A stretch of 64,000 nucleotides of DNA from positions 17,775,512 to 17,839,511 of the forward strand of contig ML677365.1 of assembly GCA_007922305.1 (NCBI GenBank). Direction: 5' to 3'. Under the pieces are notes generated by a model. It saw only the letters and a list, made by a program, of their open reading frames with translations. It was not told the origin of the DNA and searched no databases. The position numbers and the translations under genes are program-made. Every line of letters begins with the position of its first letter. Within the stretch, counting starts at the first letter, position 1. This DNA is from Dermatemys mawii. Taxonomy: Eukaryota; Chordata; Testudines; Dermatemydidae. Shown one piece after another: positions 1 through 11,295 of the stretch.

Positions 1-60
1 TCACAGTCTAAATGAAACTAACTGTGAAGATGAGGAGTTTCATAATCCAAGTAGTCCAAG
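1..60 (+). CDS. TP53INP1: TP53INP1 penultimate coding exon, 3' end
   Basis: Codons run from base 2 and read HSLNETNCEDEEFHNPSSP, followed by two bases of an Arg codon. The exon stops at a strong donor, AAG|GTAAGT, at 61. NPSSPR aligns with the human HSPSSPR. The 5' limit of the exon is outside the window. Confidence 0.9.
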
Positions 61-3000
61 GTAAGTCATTTATTTTTCTATTGGCAATATGATGTAAATA
101 CATAAGCCATGAATTACTGCCGGGTGCAAAGGAGTACAGTAAAATACCTGGTTACAACTTGCTTAGCCCAAATGCCTGAAGAGTTAATTTGAAGCTTCAG
201 TTTTACATGAATGAACAAAGCACAAATACTCCAGCATTTTAAGATAAGCTGATCATAGCTTTATACCTGATTTTAAAACTCTTGTACATGGAGGCCTGCT
301 GGGAGTGAATAATCAGATGTCCGGTCATGGCATTGTAATTAATACTTCTGGGGCCTAATTATCCCATCAGTTGTACACTCCATTCCTATTGAAGTCAGAT
401 GAAGTTACTTACACAGCTGATACAATAGACTATCCTATCTAGGTGCTTCCTAGAAATGTAGGAGTGCAAGGACCTCCAGAAGTCATCTAATCTAGTTCCC
501 TTTGCTGAAGCAGAACCTAGAATACCTAGATCATCCTTGAAAGGTGTTTGTCTAGTATAGTATCATCTTAAAAATCTCCAGTGATGGGGATTTCACAACA
601 TCTCTTGGAAACCTACTTCAGTGCTTAACTATCCTTATAGTTAGGTTAAACATTAGAATTTTTTTCCTAAATTTTCCTTGCTGCAGATTAATCCCATTAC
701 TTCTTGTCCTACCTTCAGCAGACATGGAGAACAATGTGTCCTCACCCACCTTACCGCCTCTTAAGTGCTGTTACGAAGAAGAGAGGAGAGTGATAAAGAG
801 ATTTGAAGGCTGTTATCAAATCTCCCCTCAATCATCTTTTCTCAAGACTAAATATGCCCAGTTGTTTAATTTTTCCTCATAGATCAGGATTTCTAAACCA
901 GATGAGAGCAATAAAAATGATAAAAGGTACTTGTGCCCACTCCTGTAGTATCTAAAGGACCTTGCAAACATTGATGTCCTCACAACCACCCTTTGAGATG
1001 GGAAAAGTACTATTTCAATTGCTGAGGTTAGGAACCCAAGGTGGAAAAAATGTGTGATTTATCCAAGGTCAGATCACAGGAAGTCCGGGGGTATGCCTAC
1101 ATTGCAGTTAAAAACCCATGACTGGCCTCTGCCAGTAAAATCAGGCTCATGGGGCTCAGGCTAAGGGGCTATTCAACTGCCGTGTAGATGTTTGAGCTTA
1201 GCCCAAGCTTTGGGACCCTGCAAACTGGGAAGGCACCAATAAACAATTTATTTTCTCTTGCTAAAATCAGAAATTCTTCTTCCACTAGGATCTGAATCCT
1301 AAGGAGGCAGCCATGCAAAATGATCACACACTCAAACCTATCTTGCAATATTTGCCTGGTAGCAGAAGCTATTGTTGATATAGCAAAACTGTTTCCTTTA
1401 TGACTCCACGTGTTCAAGTGTTTTCCATATGATCAAGTTCTGAGAAATACTAATGTAATTTCTGGGGGCCTTGTTCAGAAGGACTGGACAAATTTGGCCT
1501 GCTTCTAGCGTTCATCCTCTGTAATAAGAATTAACAAGGATCCTCTTATAGTGAGTTTGGTTCTGTGTGTGGCGATGTGCAAGTAATTACCATTGACTTC
1601 AATAGCACCCTAGCTCTGATACCTGTAGTTTCTTGCAACACTTTAAAGAAAATGGGTGATTTTTTTGTAAAGCGACCTAAGCCAGTGTCCAGCGAGCATG
1701 GAGCTGACACTGAAACTCTGTGCTCTTGGTACCAATGGCCTGTTTCTTTGGGAGATCCTGAGCACCATAGCTCTGGCTGAAGTCAGTGGGAGCTGTGGGT
1801 ACCCAGCACCTCTGAAAATTGAGCTCTGAAGAAATCTGTTACAACTGAAGGTGCCTTAATACCATGGGGATGGGTATAGTATAATGAAAACAGAATAGAC
1901 TAGTTTGTAAGAACCTACAGTCAGTAGCAGCAATTTAACAGAAATGGTTGCAAAATGGAGATGGTGAAATTCGAGTGAGAATTGTGTCATTCAAGAGTAG
2001 ATGAATCTGTCACCTTCCACTTACCTCAGATTCAGATATTGAATTATTGTGATGGCTTTGTATAATTTAGAGATGCTGGAATAAGCCATTCCAGAACTCT
2101 ATCTTGCACCTCTTATTAATGCAACACTACTTAAATATGTAATTAAATTAAAGGGCCAGATACTCACTTGGTGTAAATCAGCAGCATCCCTCTGAATTCA
2201 ATGGCGCTGTGCATTCAGCTGAGGATGTGGCCCAACTATCCCTATTAAATATTAAGACTCAGTGAAATGAATGGGAATTAGGGCCCTAAATGTCTTTTAA
2301 GGCTCTTGGCTAAATATTTTGTCCATAATTTCATGTCCAAGATAATTATTTTGGAGAACAAAATTGTAACTGGCTTGCTTTAAAAGTTGAGATGAAATAC
2401 AGTAACTGAGAGAAGATATAATAACTGTTCAACTAAGCTGACAGTACAGTAAAATGTTGTCTTGAAGTCTCTAGTTGTTTAATGGTTGGCCATTTAACAT
2501 TGTAGGGCCAGGAAAAGCTGCTTAAGGCACGCTGGCACAGTAAGTACTACTGCTTTGGGACAGTACTTTTTGTTTGATCAGTCTGCTTTGTAAATAGACT
2601 TGTATATCAAAACTGTACCAGTTTTAAGACTAACATCCGTCAACTTAAGCTGTTTGGTCAATTCTAATTCTGCTATAACAAGCAAAATATACTGCTAAGT
2701 ACAGAAGAGTGGTTTTAAAAATGTTGATTATCAGTGAAGAATCTTTAGGGTTCCAATCTTGCTAGCTTTTATGTGCAAACAGTGAAGTCACTGGGGGTGC
2801 ATCTCCACTGCAGAAAAACACCCACATGAGTCTCAGAGCCCAGGTCAACTGAGTCCATCTCCCACTATGTTTACCCCCTTCCATCAGAAGCCCAGGCAAG
2901 GCGGGTGGGTGACTGGGTCTCAAAGTGCATCAGAAGCTCACTAATGTGGCTTATTGTTATAGACCATATGAAATCCATGTATGCATTAGATATTGATGTA

Positions 3001-5366
3001 CTTTTCTGAATGATGACGTGAGCCAAAAACATGCTCAAGACATACACAATTGGCTTACTAATGCCCAATCTATTATGGTTTTGTTGTTCTGGTTGTATTT
3101 GTGCTACCATAACTGTGCTTGTTCCAGAACTTCCCTTATTTACTGTCTTTGTTCAGAGTTTTAGCTCTGACGTGTTTCTAAAAACATATTAATGTATCAT
3201 GTGTAGCCAGTTGTAATGCCATAATTACAGGAGCCTTCATGCAAGTTCAACTGATCTACGTAAAAGGAAAAAATAAGAGCAATTCCAGTGTGAAAGGACT
3301 AGGGTGAGTGAAGGGCAGAATGTCAACTTGAACATATACCGACTGGCTCTCGTCTGTCAGTTTCAATAATCTGTAAAGGAAGTTAACTCTGGGATAGGCA
3401 TTTATTGCACAATTCATCTTGGGCCCATATCCGTCAATCCATTCATTTTGCACTGCTCTGCTGGCACAAAGTGAATGTGTTTTGGCTTCAATATTTTGCT
3501 GGTAGGAAGTCAAGGGAAGCAGGGCAGTCTGCTCCAGTGCCAGTTGTACATATGGACACGCTCTGACAGCATGGAGGGCAGTAGGAAGACCAGGGGCATA
3601 GCAGTATGTTCAACTATACAGATTTTTCCATCAGTGTAAGGTTCTTCTACTAGTGGAAACAGAGACATGCTAGGGCTGAATTTGTTATAACAGACTCCCT
3701 AAGGGCCCCATCTCTGTGCCCTGAGCACAAGGAAGGCATGGGCTCCTAAACTTTAAGAGTCATCCAAAAAGGGTGGTAAAGTTGCAGACTACCACTTCGT
3801 GTCCCGTAAAAGCATCTTCTGTACGGGTAATGTCACAACTATCATGCAACCTTGATGGAAAGGTTTGTGGGGGTTGTTTTTAAAAATTTGTATGGGCTCT
3901 GGAAAGCTCTTATGTTACAAAAGTTAATAACTCCCACCCTCAAACACCATACATCAGGCTGTGAGGGTAGGAGGGAAGAGACATTTTACTGATGTATTCT
4001 GCCACCTTTGCATAGGTTGGTGATGCCCCATACTGTGCAATGGGATGTCTTTACAGCAGTCTGACTTTGAGAGGCAAGAGGGAATCAAAAGGACAGGCTG
4101 AAGAAAGATCTTTAATATCAGCTACTCATGGCATTTCACACGCTGGTCTGACTTGAGTGGTCTGACTTTCCAGGTCTTATGCATGTTTGGGTTGCCAGGA
4201 AAATGCAAACAGTCTTTTATTAGTGCCCTTTATTTTCACAAGCCCAAACTATCCGTGTGCAAGATGACCTTTAACATCTTGTAAATATTTACTAATTCTT
4301 GTGAGGATAGTGAAATACATGCTGCCTTCTGTATTTAATACATTATATGGTCTTTTTGGCATTATGCCATTAGTTCATGTATAATAGCAAGATGGAAAGT
4401 GCTTTATGCCCAAAAGATTAAATATTGAATCAGAAGTATAAAAGGCAACAGCACAATCATTTACAGAGAGGATGAGGCTAGAGGAAACAGACCAGTTATC
4501 AACTCACTCCCTAAAACATGCTAAAGAACTACATCAGAAAACTTTATGCCTAGTGTGATAGGATAGGGTCACCTAGTGGAAGTGATTTGGGTAAACCTCT
4601 ATATGTAGGTTTGGCAGAATTTGATTATTTTTAAATAACTTTGGATTATATCTGTTTATTTTTAAACCCTTTTTTATGTTTATCTATTTAAATTCTCCCA
4701 GTTGCAGGAGATTATTAGGGGAGGAATGGCCAGGCAGTGGGGATGTCAGACAATAATTTAGTGGCATTATACATTGAGATCCAAAAAGTCAAAGCCTTAT
4801 AACCATTAAATTCAACATTACATGTCAAAGTATACCCTGTAAATATCCTGAAATCAAGCTCTTAAGTTCTCCAAGCAGCATTTTTCTTACTTTTACCTAT
4901 CTGTACATTTCTATTATTATTATTGATAGGAATATTTTTCAGTCGTGTGTGTGCGCACAAATGATGAAATTGATGTTTAATGACATTTACTGATACAAAA
5001 CTATCCTTCCAAACCTGTCTATATTCATTCAGCTAGAAGAAAATATATTCCCTTAATAAACTTATCTAGATCTCAAAGTGCTAGCTGAACTGTAACATTT
5101 GTATGTTAAATTTTAGAATGGAAGCACGAAATGAAATGGGGCAGCATATTCATTGCTACATTGCCACTCTTGCTGCTCACTCAAGTTTTCTGGAACAAAC
5201 CAAGAGTTTTCGTCCAACCCAGGGGGTAAAAGAACATAATGAAAGACACAGTCTCAACAGAAACAGTCTCCGTCGCCAAAATCTTACCAGGGATTGCCAC
5301 TCTCGGCAAATCAAGCACAATGGATTGTTTGTTCACCAGCCTTGCCAGCGTCAGTACAATTACTGA
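1..5366 (+). CDS. TP53INP1: TP53INP1, 3' coding part (tumor protein p53-inducible nuclear protein 1)
   Basis: Two coding exons, 1-60 and 5117-5366, are joined by a GT-AG intron of about 5.1 kb. The junction codon is AG|A (Arg). The joined sequence reads ...NPSSPR-MEARNEMGQ... and ends in ...QRQYNY-stop, matching the C-terminus of vertebrate TP53INP1 (about 240 aa in human). The product is a p53-induced protein that shuttles between nucleus and autophagosomes, promoting stress-induced cell-cycle arrest and autophagic death. The LC3-interacting motif lies in the N-terminal part, outside the window. The visible part includes the basic conserved block NRNSLRRQNLTRDC. The gene is in the same orientation as CCNE2 downstream, as in other tetrapods. 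Exons upstream of base 1 are missing. Confidence 0.95.
455..900 (-). mobile_element. CR1 LINE fragment
   Basis: Reverse-strand match to the CR1 3' region: phrases such as GTCATCTAATCTAGTTCCC, AATCTCCAGTGATGGGGAT and ATCAAATCTCCCCTCAATC occur in the order seen in amniote CR1 copies. Degraded and 5'-truncated. Confidence 0.75.
965..1090 (+). repeat. MIR SINE relic
   Basis: Core phrases TGAGATGGGAAAAGTACTATTT and, about 60 bases on, ATCCAAGGTCAGATCACAGG resemble the central and 3' parts of MIR. Strongly decayed. Confidence 0.5.
1093..1215. repeat. MITE fragment (CTACATTGCAG type)
   Basis: Starts TGCCTACATTGCAGTTAAAA and continues through ACTGGCCTCTGCCAG, GGGGCTCAGGC and TGTAGATGTTTGAGC. This is a recurring turtle/crocodilian inverted-repeat DNA element. 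A related scrap is at 2797-2860 and another at about 46183-46240. Family assignment is from memory of its appearance, not a search. Confidence 0.45.
5117..5366 (+). CDS. TP53INP1: TP53INP1 last coding exon
   Basis: 250 bp: one base completing Arg, then 82 codons and TGA at 5364-5366. The ATG at 5103 lies in the intron and is not a start; the acceptor TTTTAG ends at 5116. The protein block EARNEMGQHIHCY, the central FLEQTKSFRPTQG and the C-terminal RQYNY are highly conserved with human. This is the conserved C-terminal region of the family, rich in Arg, Asn and His. Confidence 0.95.
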
Positions 5367-5786
5367 AGGCATTTAAGGTTTTAATCCTATTGGTTAATTA
5401 TTCTTAGCTTGCTCTTGTTTTAATGTATAGATAATGAAGGTGTGATCAATCTGAAGCTGATCATCAATCATTTGAACACAATCGTGACTAGTGTTATTAG
5501 TTTGAAACCACATTTACATATAGTGTATCACAAAATGCCTTGCTATAGGTCCTAAATGGTTATCTTAAATATTTCAGTGTCTTGGAAATGTGTGTGAGTG
5601 TGGTTTTTAACTTTACTACAATGTATGGATGGGTTTTTAAAGAAAAGTCTAAGAAAGATGGAACCTGCATTCTTCAGTCATATGAAGTTACAAAATTATT
5701 GGGGTCAGCCATACACTTTAATAACCAGTACTTTTGACAGCTTTGTATGTCTGTATATACTGTGTACACAGGTATACTCTAACATA

Positions 5787-5794
5787 AGCATTAA
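5787..5794 (+). promoter_or_regulatory. Candidate miR-155 target site in TP53INP1 3' UTR
   Basis: AGCATTAA is a perfect complement of the miR-155 seed plus flanking A. It lies 421 bases after the stop codon. TP53INP1 is an established miR-155 target in human cells, so the site is plausible; conservation was not checked. Confidence 0.6.
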
Positions 5795-7384
5795 AAGGCT
5801 ATCGTTGCCAGTGGATTTGAAGTAGGTGTCACTAAACTCTTGTGGAAAGAAGGATAACTCTAGATTTAATCTAAAGTAGATATTATATACACTTTAATTA
5901 GGATTGTCAGGTACTTCATATAAGCAGCAGAAGAGAGTAAAATGTTCACCTGATAATACTGAAATAAGATGTGGCACGAATGTTACAGGTATTTGGAGAA
6001 GGACAAACTTTGTGCCTTATGTGGAGTTAAATGAAAAGTAGACCTATGGGTTATTAAATATAGACACAACCCAAAAATTCCATCAGTATTTTAGATCATG
6101 CAACCTTTGCTTCCCCCTTCCCCCTTTTTCCCCCTCCCTTTCTGCACGTTTCTTTTCTTTGGAGAGAGGATGCATCCATTACATACCTCCCAAAGCTTGG
6201 TTTAGTTTATCTGTCGTCTCAACCAAGAAGAAAGGGCTAGACTGACTTGTCTTCTATAATAGGTCCATCCATAGCTGAAACACCTTCTGCAGAACCTGTT
6301 CTGGTAGATGGTGAGTACGAATGGGCTTCCAAGCTGCTGATTACTGCCTTGAATTGATCAATTCATTTCAAGTGATTAGGAACGGTTCACAAACTCCTGA
6401 ATGGAAAACCTATTTCCAGATGAGGTTTTGCACCCCTCCCAGTGCTTTCCCAATGAGAGAATAAAATTGAGGTGACCGTGATTGGAAGTGATGAAAGGCA
6501 TAACTTTATAAATACATTCTAATGCTACTGGTCTTCCAGAATTAAGCAGTGCTAGGAGAGTATATTAAAAGTGGATAAGTAGGAACTACATTAACAGTGC
6601 ATATTTCAATGCTCATGTGGCATAAAAGCAGAAAAATATCTAACTGGATGTTAATTTTATAGACAAGTGGGGGAGAGGGGGAAGTACAAAACATTAAACG
6701 TCTTCTTTTAAAAAAAATTATTAAAACCTTGCATGATCTTCTGGAAAAAAGCAAGACAAAGCTACCAAATTTGATAGTGCAGATACTTCGACAGCCACAC
6801 TACAAAATTAACCATGATAGATAATTCTTGGAAATTTGAGTAAATCAAGGAATGGGTGGGGAAGACGGGAGAATAGTGAAGCTTTACTTTTCTTCATTTG
6901 TTTCCAGTGCTTCATCTGTGATCACTGCTTTTCCTGCATTTGCTGCTAAGGCATATAAATGTTAGTCACATTCAACAATGTCTTCCAGCTGAAATCATGT
7001 TGGAAAAGCCTCAACACTATAAAACATGTATTTGGGCTTTAATTTTTATGATTATATGAGACCAATAATGCTTAAGAAATATTTCAAACCTATGAAATGT
7101 TCTTTGAAATATGGCCAAACGTTTCAATTTTGCTGATACAAAAACCAAACGTCTTTTAGTAAACTTGCAGTTTGAGTAGCAGTGCATATAACAGATGCAG
7201 GCTGAAAGAACTCTTGTGGAAAGTAATCTTCCTAATCCTGTAGCAAACAGCTTTCTGGTCCCCAATTCCCTTCAAATACTCCATTTTTTCTGGTTTTAGT
7301 TAACAATTTAACTGCCATGTGTATCTATAAACGTAGCACTATCTACATTGCTTTTGTTTGTACTCCTGTCATCTTACTGGAGTA

Positions 7385-7510
7385 TATTCCTAGAAATGCT
7401 GGGAGGTCATCCAGTCTAGCCCCTTGCACTTAGGCTGGATCACATCTATAGACTTTCCCTGAAAGGTGTTAGTCCAGCCTGTTCTTTAAAACTTCCAGTG
7501 ATATGGAACA
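7385..7510 (-). repeat. CR1-like scrap in TP53INP1 3' UTR
   Basis: Short reverse-strand CR1 similarity: GAGGTCATCCAGTCTAG, CTGAAAGGTGTTAGTCCAG, and AAAACTTCCAGTGATATGGA, parallel to the copy at 455-900. Confidence 0.55.
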
Positions 7511-7849
7511 TAGGTTTTGCTTTGAGTGATCATGTACGAGTCTAAATGCTTAATGCCAATTCAGAATGTAGATTATTTTTATGTTCTTACTGCCTTTTTT
7601 AGTGATGCATATCCATATATATATATAATATACACAGTGATATTTTCCTCTGGGCTAGAAACTCTCATTTATCCAAGAACAAGTTTGTAGCTTCACCAAT
7701 CTCGATTCTTAGACTCTCATTTGCTCACTGAGATCTTACTTTTGCTTCTGGTATCATTCCTTTTCATTTCAACTTTTCCTCTGTCCTTCTTTCATCTTCT
7801 CTCCTCCATTCCCCACCCCTTTAGACACATGCATATGTGTGTACACACA

Positions 7850-7874
7850 TACACTCTCTCTCTCTCTCTTTCCA
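7850..7874 (+). repeat. (CT)n microsatellite
   Basis: About eleven CT units in the TP53INP1 3' UTR, just after a (TG/CA) tract with ACACACATACAC. Confidence 0.8.
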
Positions 7875-8872
7875 GCTCAGGTGACTCCTTGCTTTAACTT
7901 TTCTCTTCCTAAATAACTACTTTCCTTCAGCTTTAATTTTCCTAAAGTGAAATGAAGGAAGATGGAATCTCCACCTCTTTGAATTAAAAGGGTTTTGTAA
8001 TCCTGTAACTTTTTAGTGGAGGGGAAGCGCATGGCTCCCAAGCATTAGAATTGGGGCCTCCTTTATTCAGTTGGCAAGTAAACGCAATTTTAGACTGCTC
8101 CTAAAAACTGGGAGATACTAATCTTTTTTTTATACTATATTACTGGATAACTTTCTAGTGATGAAATCCTATATCTTTCAGGATATAAACTTTTTTGTTG
8201 CACAAAAGCTGTGCCTCTCAATTCTTAATATTGGAAACCATGCTATATTGTATGAGATATATACAATACTTCATCAGTGACTTTTTTTGTTAATTTTGTC
8301 TTGCATATTTATGTTACTAGTTCTATTTTGTGCCTGGAGTTCTTGGGCAGTTTTTTTTGTTGTTGTTCTCTGGTAGTATGTGAGTTGTGTGGCTTTTTAT
8401 ATGGTTTTTGAACAGTAGTAAAACATATTGTTTGTTGTAAGAGTGGAGGCCTTGCACTGTCTCAGATGCTGATTCATTAATTTTGTTGAAACTGTGTTTC
8501 CGTATGTATTGGTCAATAGACAGATGTGTTTGTAAACAAACCTGTGCCTTCTAGGTTTAACTTGTACACAGCAAACTTGAAAATTCAAAAGGGACATTTC
8601 AGTTAAAGTAAATACTGTACATCAGTCTATGCATATATGGCGGCTTCTTTCTGGAGCCACTTTCTCTACTTGTAGCAGTTCTTTTGATATCGAAAGTTGT
8701 CTGGCTCTTAGTTTGAATAGGCAGTTTGATACAAGCTGAACAACAACAAAATACAGCACTTTGCCAAAAAGTAGCATTGCTTAAACAATGTGTATTTAAT
8801 AACACAACTTCCTGTATTTTGGTTTCATGATGCATCTTGCACTTCATGAAGAAACATATGATCTTAACTATC

Positions 8873-8878
8873 AATAAA
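8873..8878 (+). terminator. TP53INP1: TP53INP1 poly(A) signal
   Basis: Canonical AATAAA followed within 40 bases by a T/G-rich stretch (TTGGCCTGTTATT, then GTCTGAGTCTTTTTTT). It is the last clear hexamer before the palindromic repeat at 9241 that marks ordinary intergenic DNA. Confidence 0.6.
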
Positions 8879-9240
8879 AATTGGCCTGTTATTAAAGTGG
8901 CTTGTCTGAGTCTTTTTTTCCATACTATAGCTAAATTCCAAATGTTTGAACACTAATTGTGGACACTGTGTATAAATATAATTATCACTACAAAAAGACC
9001 GTTTGTAGTTCAAAATTCTCTGTGTTCTGGGGGTATAATAGTAATGGGGTACATTGCTCTTCCGGTCAGCTGTGAAACAAATTGTGCTTTTGGTGTTCAT
9101 AAGTGGGAATGGCAAAGGGTAAACAAAGTTCCAACTCTGACAATTGCAGGCTGAACTTCCTTTTGTCTATTTTTAGAGTCCGCTCAAGCCAATATCAACT
9201 CAATACTAAATATTTGGGAGGATTCTACCTTTCCAATGAA

Positions 9241-9610
9241 AAAACAAGGAGTACTTGAGGCACCTTAGAGCCTAACAAATTTATTTGGGCATAAGCTTTT
9301 GTGGGCTAAGACCCACTTCATCAGATGCATGGACTGGAAAATAAAGTAGGAAGATATATATACATATAGTACATGAAAAGATGGGAATTGCCTTAATTGA
9401 ATTGTCTCATTAGAATGAGTAAGGCAATCCCCATCTTTTCATGTACTATGTGTATATATATATCTTCCTACGTATTTTCCACTCCATGCATCTGATGAAG
9501 TGGGTTTTAGCCCACAAAAGCTTATGCCCAAATAAATTTGTTAGTCTCTAAGGTGCCACAAGTACTCCTTGTTGTTTTTGCTGATACAGACTAACATGGC
9601 TAATACTCTT
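9241..9610. mobile_element. Palindromic interspersed repeat with hammerhead-like core (possible Penelope-like origin)
   Basis: Two long arms in inverted orientation, about 9241-9397 and 9410-9590, separated by a few dozen bases. Both arms contain CAAGGAGTACTTG-type ends, AAATTTATTTGGGCATAAGC and a CTGATGA motif (9492-9498 on +; 9318-9324 on -). CTGATGA is followed by a 5-bp stem GTGGG/CCCAC and AAAA. A hammerhead ribozyme core needs CTGANGA-stem II-GAAA, so each arm looks like a hammerhead whose GAAA has become AAAA. The right end reads GATACAGACTAACATGGCTA, common in turtle repeats. Penelope-like retroelements are known to carry hammerheads in their terminal repeats; the link is inferred. 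Confidence 0.6.
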
Positions 9611-10238
9611 ATCTTTCCAGGAATGCATGGCCCAGCCTTCCTTATAAGGGGTGTCTGCCTCCAACTGTTTGCCAAGTTACCATACAAACGCCACAAACTT
9701 TTGGTCTAAGTGAGGATTCTGCGATACAGTTAGGGATACAGGAAAGTATGGCCTGTACTAGGAAAATGACCGATTGCTGCTGGATACAGTGAGCAGTGGC
9801 TTGTCTCTGCTAGCAAAATGTTCAAAAACTTCCCACTGGTTTAACCTCACCTACGAGTATTAGCTCTGGGAACTCTGGTGTGGACACCCCATGGACTGTT
9901 GAAGGTTTCGACGCAATACTGCTTAGACTTGCTCCATATAGGGTTAGCTGACGCTGTTCTTAACATTTGCTTAGTGTCTTCTGCTAATGTTAACGTTAGT
10001 GGCATTGAACCCTAGTGAAGATGGGGCTGATGAGTGTCTCTTCTTTGCCCTCTCCCTTCATTTGATATGGAAAATGGTTTAACTGCTGCTGTAGATGGGT
10101 ATTGTAAATAGCTTTCTCCCACTACAGCAAGCATCATCAAAACATTGTTCTACTAGGTCCTTATTACACATAATGATGCTAAAAGTCTTGTACTCCTTTC
10201 AGTGGCAATTTAAACCACTTTCAGTACCTATATAATGA

Positions 10239-10510
10239 GGCCTGTCTACAGGGCAAGTTTTTTTTCACCTGTTTATACAGGTATAATTATACCTGTGTAG
10301 TTAAACTGCTGTAGCTATATTGGTTTAGCTCCTCATGTGGACACTTTTTGTGGAATAAGAGTGGGGTTTTTTTTTCCAGTTTGACTTAAACCCCTTCTAA
10401 AGTAAACAGAAGAAAGCCCCTCTTATATCAGAATAAAAGTGTCCATAATTGTATCTGTTTAAATAAACACCTCAGCCTATACCAGTATAACTTGTATTTG
10501 TAGACAAGCC
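10239..10510. repeat. MITE with GGCCTGTCTACA / TGTAGACAAGCC ends
   Basis: Imperfect terminal inverted repeats (AGGCCTGTCTAC at the left, TGTAGACAAGCCC at the right) enclose AT-rich sequence with internal symmetry around GGTATAATTATACC. The same end motif recurs in this window at 17117, 24406 and 53191. Confidence 0.55.
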
Positions 10511-11064
10511 CATAGCTATTGATTAGCTCTAATCACCCTAGTATCATTTTAATTGCACCTTTTCAATGGTTAAAACTGTAATGGATCCCTAATAATTATA
10601 TTTTCTGATTCAGCCGTGCAGTGTATGCTTTTTTATAGTGTAGTTTTAGTGCATATTCATAACCGCAGGAACCTGCCCACTCCATTTTCACACTTAATCA
10701 TCAAATGACACATGCAAATGAGAGTCATGGTTTGTGTGTATCTAGATAGATAGATGAGAGAATGAGTCATTTCTATCATAGGAAAATTCATGTTAGGACA
10801 TGTTCACAACACCATTGTCCCCTTGATTTCTTTAAAACACAATTCAACCTTTCAGAATAGAGGAGACTGAACATAGGCTGAGAAATGTGATTAATAAAAC
10901 TCGGTGTTGATTGTCTGCCAGTATGTTAATTAAGGAAAGGACACCATCTACAGTATACATCTAACTTAAATGTGATAGTCACCTTGCCATGTTATAGCAA
11001 GGATCAGGACTGGTGAGAAAATTCACTCATTCTAGTGGCAAGCCGGTTGAGGGCACGGTGTGGA

Positions 11065-11295
11065 TTGGAGAGCTGTTCAACAACCGTCTTCCTAGCCCCG
11101 CTGAGAGAAGCAACCAGTGGTTGGAGGGAATTGAGGACCTGTTTAATAACCCAGTCACAGGAAGAGATTGTGGGAGCAAAGATCGACTCAGCAATACCCT
11201 CAACCACAATGAGAGAAGTGGCCACAGGGGCCGGTGGCGCGGAGATCTTCTCAACAACTCCGTGGTCCTATTGAGAGAAGCAGCTACAAGGAGTA
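11065..11295 (+). repeat. Diverged minisatellite, about four units of 47-63 bp
   Basis: Each unit carries a TTCAACAACC-like block (near 11075, 11141, 11186, 11250) and then a GAGAGAAGC-like block (near 11103, 11160, 11210, 11271). The units are G+A-rich and too diverged for a recent expansion. Several frames on both strands stay open through the array as a result. Confidence 0.5.

Larger units (their letters stand above)
61..5116 (+). other. TP53INP1: TP53INP1 intron
   Basis: Donor GTAAGT at 61, acceptor TTTTAG ending at 5116. It contains a CR1 fragment (about 455-900), a MIR copy (about 965-1090), MITE pieces near 1093-1215 and 2797-2860, and a short recurrent repeat near 2155-2235. I see nothing convincing as an alternative coding exon. 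Human TP53INP1 has a beta isoform from alternative splicing in this part of the gene, but I could not locate an equivalent exon by eye. Confidence 0.75.
5367..8895 (+). other. TP53INP1: TP53INP1 3' UTR (predicted extent)
   Basis: AT-rich sequence of about 3.5 kb from the stop codon to the poly(A) signal at 8873-8878, similar in scale to the long 3' UTR of mammalian TP53INP1. It contains candidate post-transcriptional sites: a miR-155 8-mer match (5787-5794), a Pumilio-type TGTATATA (5752-5759), miR-130/301 seed matches TTGCACT (8452-8458 and 8837-8843) and a miR-17/106 family match GCACTTTG (8756-8763). A CR1-like scrap lies near 7385-7510. The extent is inferred; earlier poly(A) sites are possible. 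Confidence 0.65.

Noticed and set aside
5103..5116. ATG at 5103 as the start of the TP53INP1 frame
   Set aside because: It lies in the intron, upstream of the acceptor TTTTAG; the real frame enters from the exon ending at base 60.
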